Below, piece after piece: positions 7,683-16,437 of a DNA stretch of 43,845 nt. Positions within the stretch are counted from its first letter, which is position 1. Each line of letters begins with the position of its first letter. The stretch covers positions 1-43,845 of the forward strand of contig JARHYC010000025.1 of assembly GCA_029264955.1 (NCBI GenBank), written 5' to 3'. Position numbers and translations under genes: made by a program. This DNA is from Faecalibacterium sp. Lineage in GTDB: Bacteria; Bacillota; Clostridia; Oscillospirales; Ruminococcaceae. The notes below the pieces were generated by a model that was not told the DNA's origin, did no database searches, and saw only the letters and a list, made by a program, of their open reading frames with translations.

Positions 7683-9110
7683 ATGGATGTAAACGCAAGA
7701 CTGAATGAACTGCAGCCTGAAATGCTGGAAGCTTTGAAAAAACTAGTCAGTATCAAGAGCGTCGAAGATACCCCCGCCCCCGGCGCCCCCTACGGCAAGG
7801 GCGCTGCCGAATGCCTGAATGCCGCACTGGAGTTGAGTGCAAAACTAGGCTTCAAGACCTACAACATGGACGGCCACCTGGGCTGGGCAGAATACGGCGA
7901 AGGCGACGAAATGGTCGCTGTTCTGGGTCATCTGGACGTGGTGCCCGAAGGCACCGGCTGGACCAAGTGTAAGCCCTATGAGCCTGTGGTTGCCGATGGC
8001 CGCCTGTACGGTCGCGGTACCGTGGACGATAAGGGCCCCGTTGTTTCTGCACTGTTTGGCTTGAAAGCTCTGGCAGACGAAGGCTGGAAGCCCAGCCGTC
8101 GTGTCCGTGTGCTGTTCGGCTGCAACGAAGAAACCGGTTCTGACGATATGGCATATTATATGCACAATGGCGGCGAAGTACCTGTTTGCGGCTTCACCCC
8201 CGATGGCAGCTATCCCCTGATCAACGGCGAAAAGGGCATTGCTATCACCACTTATGAAAAGAAGCTGGTGCAACGTGGCGACTGGAAGCTGCTGTCCATC
8301 CATGGTGGCAGCGCATCCAACATCGTTCCCGCAAAGGCTGTGGCAGAAATTGCCTGCCCGGAAGATGTTTCCGTTTTGGCTGAACTGAAGTATCCCGAGC
8401 ATGTTCAGGTCACTCCCACCGAAACCGGTCTTCATATTGAAGCTGAGGGTGTATCTGCACATGGTTCTCTGCCTGAAAAGGGCGAAAACGCCATTGGTCG
8501 TCTGTGCCTGTTTCTGAAGCAGCTGCCCTTGTCCGGCGATGCCGCGGATGCTATTGCACTGATTGCTGACAAAATTGGCATGGATGTGCATGGTGAAGGC
8601 TTTGACATTGCACTGGAAGATGCGCTGTCCGGTCTGCTCAGCTTTAACCTGGGTGTTATCGACTGTGACGAAGGCAAGGTTCTGCCTGCACGCCGTGCCG
8701 GTGAGCCGGAAGATTATCAGGGCGCAACTGCTCTGCGTATGACTATCAACTACCGCTGGCCCGTCACCTTCCATTTTGAGGACTGCGGCCCCAAGCTGAA
8801 TGCGGCACTGGAGCAGGCAGGCTGGAAAGTTCTGGATGAGCGCACCGACGAAGCATTGTATTGCCCCGCTGACAGTGAACTGGTTCAGAAACTGCTGGCT
8901 GTGTACGAAAAGCATACCGGCGACAAGTCCGGCGCAATCTGCATCGGCGGCGGCACCTACGCAAAATCTATTCCCAACATTCTGGCATTTGGTCCCGGCT
9001 TCCCCGGCGAGGAGCTGAAAGAGCATGAGCCGGATGAATTCATGGATTTGGAGCATTTCTATCTGAATGCTCGTATCTATGCAGACGCAATCCGCGCACT
9101 GGCTGAGTAA
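7683..9110 (+). CDS. pepV: PepV-like M20 dipeptidase
   Basis: Dinuclear zinc dipeptidase of family M20, expected to hydrolyse Xaa-dipeptides in the cytoplasm. The 475-residue product contains the metal and catalytic motifs in order: GHLDVVPEG (His and Asp), GRGTVDDKGP (bridging Asp), CNEETGSDD (catalytic and metal Glu) and, near the C-terminus, ICIGGGTYAKSI. The length matches PepV (~470). GGAGG 7 bp before the ATG at 7683 fixes that start over an in-frame GTG at 7668. The dipeptide epimerase follows 15 bp downstream, so the pair forms an operon. Cleavage of D-containing murein dipeptides after epimerisation is an inference from this pairing. Confidence 0.92.
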   Translation: MDVNARLNELQPEMLEALKKLVSIKSVEDTPAPGAPYGKGAAECLNAALELSAKLGFKTYNMDGHLGWAEYGEGDEMVAVLGHLDVVPEGTGWTKCKPYEPVVADGRLYGRGTVDDKGPVVSALFGLKALADEGWKPSRRVRVLFGCNEETGSDDMAYYMHNGGEVPVCGFTPDGSYPLINGEKGIAITTYEKKLVQRGDWKLLSIHGGSASNIVPAKAVAEIACPEDVSVLAELKYPEHVQVTPTETGLHIEAEGVSAHGSLPEKGENAIGRLCLFLKQLPLSGDAADAIALIADKIGMDVHGEGFDIALEDALSGLLSFNLGVIDCDEGKVLPARRAGEPEDYQGATALRMTINYRWPVTFHFEDCGPKLNAALEQAGWKVLDERTDEALYCPADSELVQKLLAVYEKHTGDKSGAICIGGGTYAKSIPNILAFGPGFPGEELKEHEPDEFMDLEHFYLNARIYADAIRALAE

Positions 9111-9125
9111 AAGGGGGCTTTCCCA

Positions 9126-10223
9126 ATGAAAATCACCCGAGTACGGCTGGGTAAAATCCGTGTACCGCTGCGTGTACCGTTCAAGACGGCACTGCGCTCG
9201 GTTTCCAGCGTGGAAGACGTTGTGGTCGAACTGCACACCGATACTGGTCATGTTGGTTATGGCGAAGCACCACCCACCGGTGTAATTACCGGTGACACCA
9301 CAGGTGCCATTCTTGGTGCCATTCAGGATCACATTGCGCCCACAATTCTTGGGCGGGATGTGGCAGATTTGGAAAGCATCCTGATTGCCATAAATCACTG
9401 TATTCTGCACAACACCAGTGCGAAGGCTGCCGTGGATATGGCACTGTATGATTTGTACGGTCAGCTGTGCGGTCTGCCAGTATACAAACTGCTGGGCGGC
9501 AATCGCACCCAGATTGAAACCGATATCACGATCAGCGTCAACAGTCCCGAAGAAATGGCAAAAGATACACAAAACGCCATCGACCGCGGCTATTCTGTAC
9601 TGAAGTGCAAGGTCGGCAAAGAGCCGGAAAAAGATTTAGAGCGTCTGCTGGCGATTCGCCGCACGGCAGGTCCCACCCGAAAGATTCGCATTGATGCCAA
9701 CCAAGGCTGGAATCCGAAACAAGCCGTGCGCCTGCTGAATCAAATGCAGGAACATGATTTGGATATCGAGTTCTGTGAGCAGCCGGTTCCCGCTTGGGAT
9801 TTGGAGGGTCTGAAATATGTTACCGACCATTCTCCCGTTCCTATTCTGGCAGACGAAAGCGTATTCAGTGACCGGGACGCGCTAAGTATCATGCAGATGC
9901 GTGCAGCCGATTATGTGAATATCAAACTGATGAAATGCGGCGGCCTTTATAATGCGCTGCACATTGCTAGCGCCGCCGAAAGCTACGGCGTTGAGTGCAT
10001 GATTGGCTGTATGTTGGAAGCAAAAATCAGCGTAAATGCAGCTGTGCATCTGGCTTGCGCAAAACAAATCATCACCAAAGTGGATTTGGACGGTCCTGTG
10101 CTTTGCAGCGAAGACCCCATCCTTGGCGGTTCCGTGTTCTGCGAAAAAGACATTACCGTCAGCTCCAAACCCGGCATGGGTATTCAAGGCATCCAGTCCG
10201 GCAAAATCACTTATCTGGACTGA
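9126..10223 (+). CDS. L-Ala-D/L-Glu (dipeptide) epimerase, enolase superfamily
   Basis: Member of the mandelate racemase/muconate lactonizing group, subgroup of dipeptide epimerases (YkfB/YcjG type), which invert the second residue of dipeptides such as L-Ala-D-Glu from murein. In the 365-residue product the catalytic pair lies in LKCKVG (Lys near 160 and 162), metal ligands in RIDANQGW (Asp ~190), FCEQPVP (Glu ~218) and ILADES (Asp ~243), and the second acid/base Lys in NIKLMKCGG (~267). The N-terminal capping domain is complete. The ATG at 9126 has an AAGGGGG site. Its pairing with a dipeptidase supports salvage of cell-wall dipeptides; another dipeptide specificity is possible. Confidence 0.88.
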   Translation: MKITRVRLGKIRVPLRVPFKTALRSVSSVEDVVVELHTDTGHVGYGEAPPTGVITGDTTGAILGAIQDHIAPTILGRDVADLESILIAINHCILHNTSAKAAVDMALYDLYGQLCGLPVYKLLGGNRTQIETDITISVNSPEEMAKDTQNAIDRGYSVLKCKVGKEPEKDLERLLAIRRTAGPTRKIRIDANQGWNPKQAVRLLNQMQEHDLDIEFCEQPVPAWDLEGLKYVTDHSPVPILADESVFSDRDALSIMQMRAADYVNIKLMKCGGLYNALHIASAAESYGVECMIGCMLEAKISVNAAVHLACAKQIITKVDLDGPVLCSEDPILGGSVFCEKDITVSSKPGMGIQGIQSGKITYLD

Positions 10224-10235
10224 TTTTATAATAAC

Positions 10236-10272
10236 AAAAGAGCGTCTCTCCATTGCGGAGAGACGCTCTTTT
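10236..10272. terminator. Bidirectional terminator between epimerase and bioY
   Basis: A perfect 16 bp inverted repeat (10236-10251 with 10257-10272), 5-nt loop, AAAA and TTTT at the two ends. It sits between convergent genes and can serve both. Confidence 0.85.
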
Positions 10273-10283
10273 GTTGTAATATA

Positions 10284-10820
10284 TCAAGTTCTCACAAACT
10301 TTTTCAAACGTTTTGTCAACCACACTGCCAGCAGAATTTTCAGTAAATCTGGAATCACAAACGGGAACACGCACCACCCCAGGACCGTTATTATACCTAC
10401 GGTTCCGGTCGAATGAGTATATACCAGCATATACCATGCTGTACCTACAGCGTAGCATACCACTAGCCCTAAAACCATCGACAGTACCAGAACCCCAGTA
10501 CTTTTGCCAAACACTTTTTCCATGCCCCACATCAGCAAAGCAGAAAACAAAAAACCAAAGATATAGCCGCCTGTAGAGCCAAACAATGCACCCAGACCAC
10601 CCTTAAATCCGGAGAATACCGGCAGCCCCACTGCCCCCATCAAGATATATACCAATACTGCCAGTGTGCCGCACTGACCGCCCAGCAAGCCAATCGCTAA
10701 AAACACGGCAAATGTCTGCAAGGTAAAAGGTACTGCCGCCGGGATCAAAATCCAGGCACACACTGCCATCAATGCCGCAAAGATGCCAATATAAACAAGT
10801 TCTTTTGTTTTGGTGTGCAT
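10284..10820 (-). CDS. bioY: Biotin transporter S component BioY
   Basis: A 178-residue integral membrane protein with six hydrophobic segments and the BioY landmarks: VPFTLQTFAVFLAIGLLGG near residue 30, then LMGAVGLPVFSGFKGGLGALFG followed by TGGYIFGF. BioY binds biotin and works with an ECF energy-coupling module (EcfA/A'/T), which is not encoded in this window. The ATG at 10820 is chosen because it begins the conserved KTKELVYIGIFAAL N-terminus; longer in-frame extensions cross the promoter. It is a single-gene unit with its own promoter. No BirA gene or obvious biotin operator was recognised. Confidence 0.92.
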   Translation of the reverse strand: MHTKTKELVYIGIFAALMAVCAWILIPAAVPFTLQTFAVFLAIGLLGGQCGTLAVLVYILMGAVGLPVFSGFKGGLGALFGSTGGYIFGFLFSALLMWGMEKVFGKSTGVLVLSMVLGLVVCYAVGTAWYMLVYTHSTGTVGIITVLGWCVFPFVIPDLLKILLAVWLTKRLKKFVRT

Positions 10821-10850
10821 AATCGTTCTCACTTTCCATGTATTTTTTTT

Positions 10851-10880
10851 ACAATACTCCCTTTCGCCGTCGCTTGTCAA
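10851..10880 (-). promoter_or_regulatory. bioY promoter
   Basis: Consensus TTGACA (complement of 10875-10880) and TATTGT (complement of 10851-10856) with an 18 bp spacer, about 30 bp upstream of the bioY ATG. Confidence 0.65.
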
Positions 10881-10920
10881 GTATTTCTCAATCCTGTGTG
10901 CACATATTTGTACATAGCAA

Positions 10921-10962
10921 AACAAAAAGGATCACACAGAAATCTGCGTGATCCTTTTTGTT
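10921..10962 (-). terminator. Terminator of the pyrH-polC operon
   Basis: Inverted repeat of 20 bp (10921-10940 with 10943-10962) with one A/C mismatch that becomes a G-U pair on the minus strand, and a T-tract on that strand. It lies 16 bp past the polC stop. Confidence 0.8.
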
Positions 10963-10977
10963 ATTAAATGCAGCACT

Positions 10978-13900
10978 TTAGAAGAAGCTGACCTGACTGC
11001 TTTCGGGCAGATCCCCTAATGCGCCAACTTCACGCAGCTTATCAATCACACTGCTGCCAACGCCAGATGCTGCCTGCAATTCTTCAATAGACAAATATTC
11101 CTGTCCGTTGATGGTTGCTTTTTCTAATGCATCTGCCGCAGCGCCGCCCACGCCCTTCATAGCAGAGAACGGCAAACGTACCTTGCCATCCTCAACCACA
11201 TATTTGCTGGCATAGCTCTTACCCAGTTCAATGGGTAAAAACGCATAGCCACGTTCCAACATTTCATTTACGATTTGCAACGAAACCAGCAAGTCTTCAT
11301 CTTTTGCCACACGTTCTTCCTTCGGTCCACGCAAACGCGCATTGACTTCTTTCATGTGCTGGCGGGCGACCGCTTTGCCTCCCACAGCCGCCTCATAGTC
11401 AATATCATCACCACGCACTGTAAAGTACACCGCATAGAACGCCTGTGGCTTGTACAGCTTAAACCACATCAACCGAATCGCCGCCATCAAATACGCCACC
11501 GCATGGGCTTTCGGGAACATATACTTGATCTTGCGGCAGGATTCAATATACCAGTCCGGCACATCATGCTCTCGCATAGCTTCCTCCCAGCCTGGTGCAA
11601 AGCCGCCTTTGGCAACACGCCCCTTACGAACCGCCTCCATAATGTCAAATGCCATCTTGGGTTCCAAGCCTTTACGAATCAAGTACAGCATAATACTATC
11701 ACGACAGCCAATAACCTCTGCAATGGTACAAGTGCCGTTGCGAATCAGTTCATCTGCGTTACCGGTCCAAACGTCTGTACCGTGGGACAGACCCGAAATC
11801 TGGGTCAGCTCCGAAAAATTCTTGGGCTGTGCATCCTGCAGCATGCCGCGCACAAAGTTGGTACCCATTTCCGGAATACCAAAGGTGCCCGTCTGGCTGT
11901 CGATTTGCTCTGGGGTCACGCCCAACGCTTCGGGCGAAGTCAAAAGCGAATAAACCTTGGGATCGTTCATGGGGATGCTGTCAACGGAAATACCTGTGTA
12001 CTCCTCAAAATATTTATAGAACGTAGGCACATCATGACCCAATTCGTCTAGCTTGAGCAGCGTATCATGCAGGTACTTAAATTCAAAGTGCGTGGTCAAC
12101 AGGCCACCAGCCACATCGTCCGCCGGGTGTTGGATGGGGCAGAAATCATAAATCTCATAGGTGTCCGGCACGACAACCATGCCGCCGGGGTGCTGGCCCG
12201 TGGTTCGTTTGACACCCGTACAACCCAGCGTCAAGCGATTTTCCTCCGCACGATTGACGGTACGTCCACGCTCTTCCAGATATTTTTTTACATAGCCGTA
12301 AGCGGTCTTATCCTGAATACCCGAAACCGTACCTGCCTTGAACACATTCTCTTTACCAAACAGTTCTTCTGTATACCGGTGCACATTACTCTGGTATTCG
12401 CCAGAGAAGTTCAGGTCGATATCAGGTTCCTTATCGCCATAGAATCCCAAGAAGGTTTCAAACGGGATATCATGTCCGTCTACAATCAGTTTTTCACCGC
12501 ACTTGGGGCAATTCTTATCCGGCAGGTCGAAACCGTCGTCCACACTGCCGTCCAGAATAAATTCACTGTATTTACATTTCGGACAGCGATAATGGGGCGG
12601 CAGACTGTTTACCTCCGAAATCCCGGAAAAGTGTGCCACAGCAGATGATCCAACGGAGCCACGGCTGCCCACCTGATAACCACCTTCGTTAGAGTAAGCC
12701 ACCAGTTTAACCGCAATGACATACAAAACCGCATAGCCATGTCCACAAATAGAATCCAGCTCTTTATTCAAGCGATCCTCCACGATTTTGGGCAGCGGAT
12801 CGCCGTAATCCCGTTTTGCGTGTTCCCAAGTAGCATCACGCAGCTGTTGCTCTGCGCCTTCAATACTAGGTGGATAGGTACCGCGCGGAATGGCACGCAA
12901 ATTGTTATCAATAGAGTCCGCAATCTTATTCGGATTGGTCACCACGATTTCATACGCCTTTTCCCTGGGCAGATAGTTGAACTGAGACAGCATATCTTCC
13001 GTCGTGCGGTAATACAGCGGCGGCTGATGATCCGCATCCTTAAAGCCGTTACCCGCCTGCAAAACAGCACGGTAAATCTGATCTTCCGGCTCTTGGAAAT
13101 GTACGTCACCGGTGGCGATAACCGGCTTATGTAAATCCTCACCCAGCTGAATAATGGTGCGGTTAAAATCCTTGATGGTTTCCATGCTGGGCACTTTACC
13201 ATCACGTACCATATATTCGTTGTTGCCCAGCGGCTGTACTTCCAGCACGTCATAATACGATGCAATCTTTTTCAGCTCATCATACGAGCGACCATCTACG
13301 ACAGCACGGTACAGCTCGCCTGCTTCACACGCACTGGCCAGAATCAATCCTTCCCGCCACTTATTCAGGCTGCTGCGCGGTACGCGAGGCTTCTTGAAAA
13401 AGTTTGTTACATGTGCTTCGCTGACCAGCTTGTACAGGTTTTTCAGCCCAATCTGGTTTTTCACCAAAGCAATCAGATGATAATATTTCTTTTTCAGAAC
13501 TTCCTTGTTACCACCCAGACCTGTGTTGATTTGGCTGACCTTGGTGATTTCTTTTTCTTCCAAGTCGCCCAACAAAACGCAGAAAATCTCAGCCAGTGCC
13601 TCTGCATCTTCGTTCGCACGGTGGGCATGATACTTGCCCAGTTCCAGATGCTTATAAATATTGGTCTGCTTGTAGTTACCCAAACCGGGGCATAACGCCT
13701 GTGCCATGGTCAGCGTATCAATATAGGTACAGTCCCAATCCATATTGTGGCGGCGGGCAATCGCACGCAAAAAGCGAATGTCAAATCCGTTGGCGTTGTG
13801 TGCCACCAGAATTCTGCCATCGGCAAATGCCAGGAATTTTTCAAATGCCTCTTTTTCATCCGGCGCATCCGCCACCATCTCGTTGCTGATACCCGTCAGC

Positions 13901-15276
13901 TCCGTAATGCGGGGAGTAATTAGCTTCGGCGGTTTCACGAAGGTATCGAAACGATCCACGATTTCGCCGTTCTCCACGATTACCGCACCGATTTCAGTCA
14001 GGTATTCGCTTCCCGGGTCCAGACCAGTGGTCTCCGTATCAAAGATACAGAAGCTGCCCGTCAGCGGTTCATCCTTTCCGCCATATACGCAGGGTATCAT
14101 ATCATCCACAAAATACAGTTCGCAGCCATAAATGACCTTGAAATCCGGATCTTTCTTGTGAATATTATCTGCCGCCAGCATGGCTTCCGGATAGCCCTGG
14201 CACACGCCGTGGTCGGTAATTGCAATCGCGCGATGACCCATGCTGTGTGCCAGCTTAACGATTCCACCTGGGTCACAGAAGCCGTCCATGCTGGACAGCT
14301 TGGTATGCAGATGCAGCTCCACACGCTTTTCAGGTGCGTTGTCCTCACGCTTTTTCCGCTCTACAATCAGCACGTCGTAGGGGTACACCACATAGTCACG
14401 CTCATACTTATCGTATGTACAATCACCACGCACAATCACCGTTGCGCCGTTGGCGATGTCTTCCCACTTCGAGGCATCCTCACCTTCCTGCGCGCGCACC
14501 TTCAGGTTGATAGATCCCGTATAGTCCGTAATGGAAACCGTATAAATCTTACGGAAGTTACCCTTGGTTTCCTTAGCGAACACATCACCCCAGATAATAC
14601 ACTTGCCGCCTTCGCCGCCCAAATCCTTCAGCGGGGTCGGATCATGTGGCTTGAACATTTTGCCATGGAAAATCGTGCAGGGCTTTTCGGTCAGTTCCAG
14701 ACCGTCCATGTGCACTACAGAACCTGTACTCTTCTTTTCGAACGTCACAACAGGAGCCGCCGTCTTTTTCTCCAGACGTTCTTCCTGCTTCGCCAACTGG
14801 GTTGCATCTGCCACGCTGTACAACTCCACAGCAGGTTTGACCCCGGTGCGCTGCTCAATGCGCTCCGCCAACAAGCGAGGAAATTCCACCTCATTCAAGA
14901 TATGAACGCCGTTGCGTGCGCCCAGGCGAATTTTTTTTCCGTTTATCTCAATTTTGACCCCGTCCAAAAAGCCATTGATGGGAATACCATCTGCCTTCAT
15001 TTCTTCCAGCAGCATTTTCAATACAGCTTCATCCAAATGTGCATATCCAAAACAGTTGCGAATTTTCAGCTCGTAGCCTGCAAAATCCGGTTCCAGGCTT
15101 GCCAGCAGGCGCGCGCACATCATCGGGTCAAGCGGCGTTACGCTGCGCAGGGTAAACAGAATCTTTTTATCCATGCGGAACATCTCCGCCTTTTCCACGA
15201 TTACTTTGCCAAAATGGGCAGCAAAATCGGGGTCTGCCATAAACTGTGGCCAAAGTTTCGAAACCATCGGCTGCAT
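10978..15276 (-). CDS. polC: DNA polymerase III alpha subunit, PolC type
   Basis: Gram-positive replicative polymerase of 1432 residues. Domain order seen: N-terminal domain, OB fold (about 220-310, with GKCIIWGDVFAKE), PHP domain (VELHLHTKLSSMDG near 320), a DnaQ-like 3'-5' exonuclease inserted in the PHP domain (FCIFDTETTGLDPG near 410), the rest of PHP, the polymerase core with two CPKC zinc-type pairs near 900-930 and the catalytic PDIDLNFSGEY near 950, then a helix-hairpin-helix region and an SSQVSFF end. It is complete. GGAGG 8 bp upstream supports the ATG at 15276. It is the last gene of the long operon, with a GC-rich hairpin between ispG and itself. Confidence 0.98.
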   Translation of the reverse strand: MQPMVSKLWPQFMADPDFAAHFGKVIVEKAEMFRMDKKILFTLRSVTPLDPMMCARLLASLEPDFAGYELKIRNCFGYAHLDEAVLKMLLEEMKADGIPINGFLDGVKIEINGKKIRLGARNGVHILNEVEFPRLLAERIEQRTGVKPAVELYSVADATQLAKQEERLEKKTAAPVVTFEKKSTGSVVHMDGLELTEKPCTIFHGKMFKPHDPTPLKDLGGEGGKCIIWGDVFAKETKGNFRKIYTVSITDYTGSINLKVRAQEGEDASKWEDIANGATVIVRGDCTYDKYERDYVVYPYDVLIVERKKREDNAPEKRVELHLHTKLSSMDGFCDPGGIVKLAHSMGHRAIAITDHGVCQGYPEAMLAADNIHKKDPDFKVIYGCELYFVDDMIPCVYGGKDEPLTGSFCIFDTETTGLDPGSEYLTEIGAVIVENGEIVDRFDTFVKPPKLITPRITELTGISNEMVADAPDEKEAFEKFLAFADGRILVAHNANGFDIRFLRAIARRHNMDWDCTYIDTLTMAQALCPGLGNYKQTNIYKHLELGKYHAHRANEDAEALAEIFCVLLGDLEEKEITKVSQINTGLGGNKEVLKKKYYHLIALVKNQIGLKNLYKLVSEAHVTNFFKKPRVPRSSLNKWREGLILASACEAGELYRAVVDGRSYDELKKIASYYDVLEVQPLGNNEYMVRDGKVPSMETIKDFNRTIIQLGEDLHKPVIATGDVHFQEPEDQIYRAVLQAGNGFKDADHQPPLYYRTTEDMLSQFNYLPREKAYEIVVTNPNKIADSIDNNLRAIPRGTYPPSIEGAEQQLRDATWEHAKRDYGDPLPKIVEDRLNKELDSICGHGYAVLYVIAVKLVAYSNEGGYQVGSRGSVGSSAVAHFSGISEVNSLPPHYRCPKCKYSEFILDGSVDDGFDLPDKNCPKCGEKLIVDGHDIPFETFLGFYGDKEPDIDLNFSGEYQSNVHRYTEELFGKENVFKAGTVSGIQDKTAYGYVKKYLEERGRTVNRAEENRLTLGCTGVKRTTGQHPGGMVVVPDTYEIYDFCPIQHPADDVAGGLLTTHFEFKYLHDTLLKLDELGHDVPTFYKYFEEYTGISVDSIPMNDPKVYSLLTSPEALGVTPEQIDSQTGTFGIPEMGTNFVRGMLQDAQPKNFSELTQISGLSHGTDVWTGNADELIRNGTCTIAEVIGCRDSIMLYLIRKGLEPKMAFDIMEAVRKGRVAKGGFAPGWEEAMREHDVPDWYIESCRKIKYMFPKAHAVAYLMAAIRLMWFKLYKPQAFYAVYFTVRGDDIDYEAAVGGKAVARQHMKEVNARLRGPKEERVAKDEDLLVSLQIVNEMLERGYAFLPIELGKSYASKYVVEDGKVRLPFSAMKGVGGAAADALEKATINGQEYLSIEELQAASGVGSSVIDKLREVGALGDLPESSQVSFF

Positions 15277-15303
15277 TCTTCACGCCTCCTTTCCTGAAAG
15301 GCT

Positions 15304-15338
15304 CAAAATGCGGCGCCCCGGAAACCGGCTGCGCCGCA
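15304..15338 (-). terminator. Weak terminator-like hairpin between ispG and polC
   Basis: TGCGGCGC...GCGCCGCA arms (15309-15338) with an inner CCGG/CCGG pairing form a GC-rich hairpin followed on the minus strand by only TTTTG. It lies in the 92-bp gap between ispG and polC, the second largest gap of the operon, and could lower polC transcription or protect an RNA end. The short T-run makes full termination unlikely. Confidence 0.4.
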
Positions 15339-15368
15339 ACATTATTTCTTCATTCGGTTATGATTCTC

Positions 15369-16421
15369 TTACAGCTTATCAATTTCCGCCATAAACTGAT
15401 CCAGAATCGAATTCTTATCGCCTACCAGCTTGCGGACAGGCGTACCATGTACAAACAGCAGTGCTTCATCCTTACCGCCCGCAATGCCAATATCTGCCTC
15501 TCGTGCTTCACCGGGGCCATTTACGATACAGCCCATAACAGCAACCTTAATGGATTTCTTGCAACCGCGCAGACGCTGCTCTACTTCGTTTGCGATTTCG
15601 GTGCAGGGGTACTGGGTGCGTCCACAGGTCGGGCAGGTAATGACTTCCGGTCCTGCTACCGGGTAACCCACAGCACGCAGGATATTGTAACCGGCTTCCA
15701 CTTCCTTTTCCGGCTCATCTGCCAGAGAAACACGAATGGTATCGCCGATGCCTTCCAGCAGCATACCGCCAATACCCATACCGGACTTTAGCAGACCCAT
15801 CTGGTAGGTACCAGCTTCGGTAACGCCAACATGCAGCGGGTAATCGGTCATAGCTGACAGCTGGCGATACGCCTCCATCATACGGGGAACATTGCTGCTC
15901 TTAATGGAAATGACAATGTTATTGAAATCAAACTTTTCCAGCAGACGCACATGATACATGGCACTTTCTACCATCGCTTCCGGGACTGCTGCGCCGTACT
16001 TTGCCAGGATGTGCTTTTCCAAACTGCCACCATTGACGCCGATACGAATGGGAATGTTCTTGGCATTGCATGCCTTGACCACTTCACGCACACGGTCGTC
16101 ATCGCCGATGTTACCCGGATTGATGCGAATTTTATCTACACCAATATCCGCACAGGCCAGAGCTGCCCTGTAATCAAAGTGAATATCTGCCACGATGGGG
16201 ATATTCACAGCTTCTTTTACCGCAGCAATCACCTTTGCATCCCCTGCTGTTGGGCAGGTAATGCGCAGAATTTGGCAGCCAGCCTCTTCACAGCGTTTTG
16301 CCTGTGCCACATTGCCAGCCACATCCTGAATCGGCACATTCAGCATAGTCTGCACGGCAACCGGATAATTACCGCCAATGGTCACATTTCCAATTTTCAC
16401 TTCACGCTTCAACTGACGCAT
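15369..16421 (-). CDS. ispG: (E)-4-hydroxy-3-methylbut-2-enyl-diphosphate synthase IspG
   Basis: Penultimate step of the MEP isoprenoid pathway, reducing MEcPP to HMBPP with a [4Fe-4S] cluster. The 350-residue product shows the TIM-barrel start (VKIGNVTIGGNYPVAVQTML), VADIHFDYRAAL, KIRINPGNIG, and the cluster region ITCPTCGRTQYPC with three Cys plus a following conserved Glu, then VAVMGCIVNGPGEAREADIG. It is the short bacterial form without the plant/Chlamydia insertion. GGAGG supports the ATG at 16421. It lies 16 bp behind rseP and shares the operon with dxr, another MEP enzyme, and uppS, which uses the pathway product. Confidence 0.97.
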   Translation of the reverse strand: MRQLKREVKIGNVTIGGNYPVAVQTMLNVPIQDVAGNVAQAKRCEEAGCQILRITCPTAGDAKVIAAVKEAVNIPIVADIHFDYRAALACADIGVDKIRINPGNIGDDDRVREVVKACNAKNIPIRIGVNGGSLEKHILAKYGAAVPEAMVESAMYHVRLLEKFDFNNIVISIKSSNVPRMMEAYRQLSAMTDYPLHVGVTEAGTYQMGLLKSGMGIGGMLLEGIGDTIRVSLADEPEKEVEAGYNILRAVGYPVAGPEVITCPTCGRTQYPCTEIANEVEQRLRGCKKSIKVAVMGCIVNGPGEAREADIGIAGGKDEALLFVHGTPVRKLVGDKNSILDQFMAEIDKL

Positions 16422-16437
16422 GGAAACCTCCTTTTGC

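Noticed and set aside
7845-9572. A 575-codon open frame on the minus strand across pepV and the epimerase
   Set aside because: It is antisense to two genes with clear catalytic motifs, has no RBS and shows shadow-type composition rich in Cys, His and Gln.
14158-15297. A 379-codon plus-strand frame over the polC 5' part
   Set aside because: Antisense shadow of polC; no motif and no ribosome binding site.
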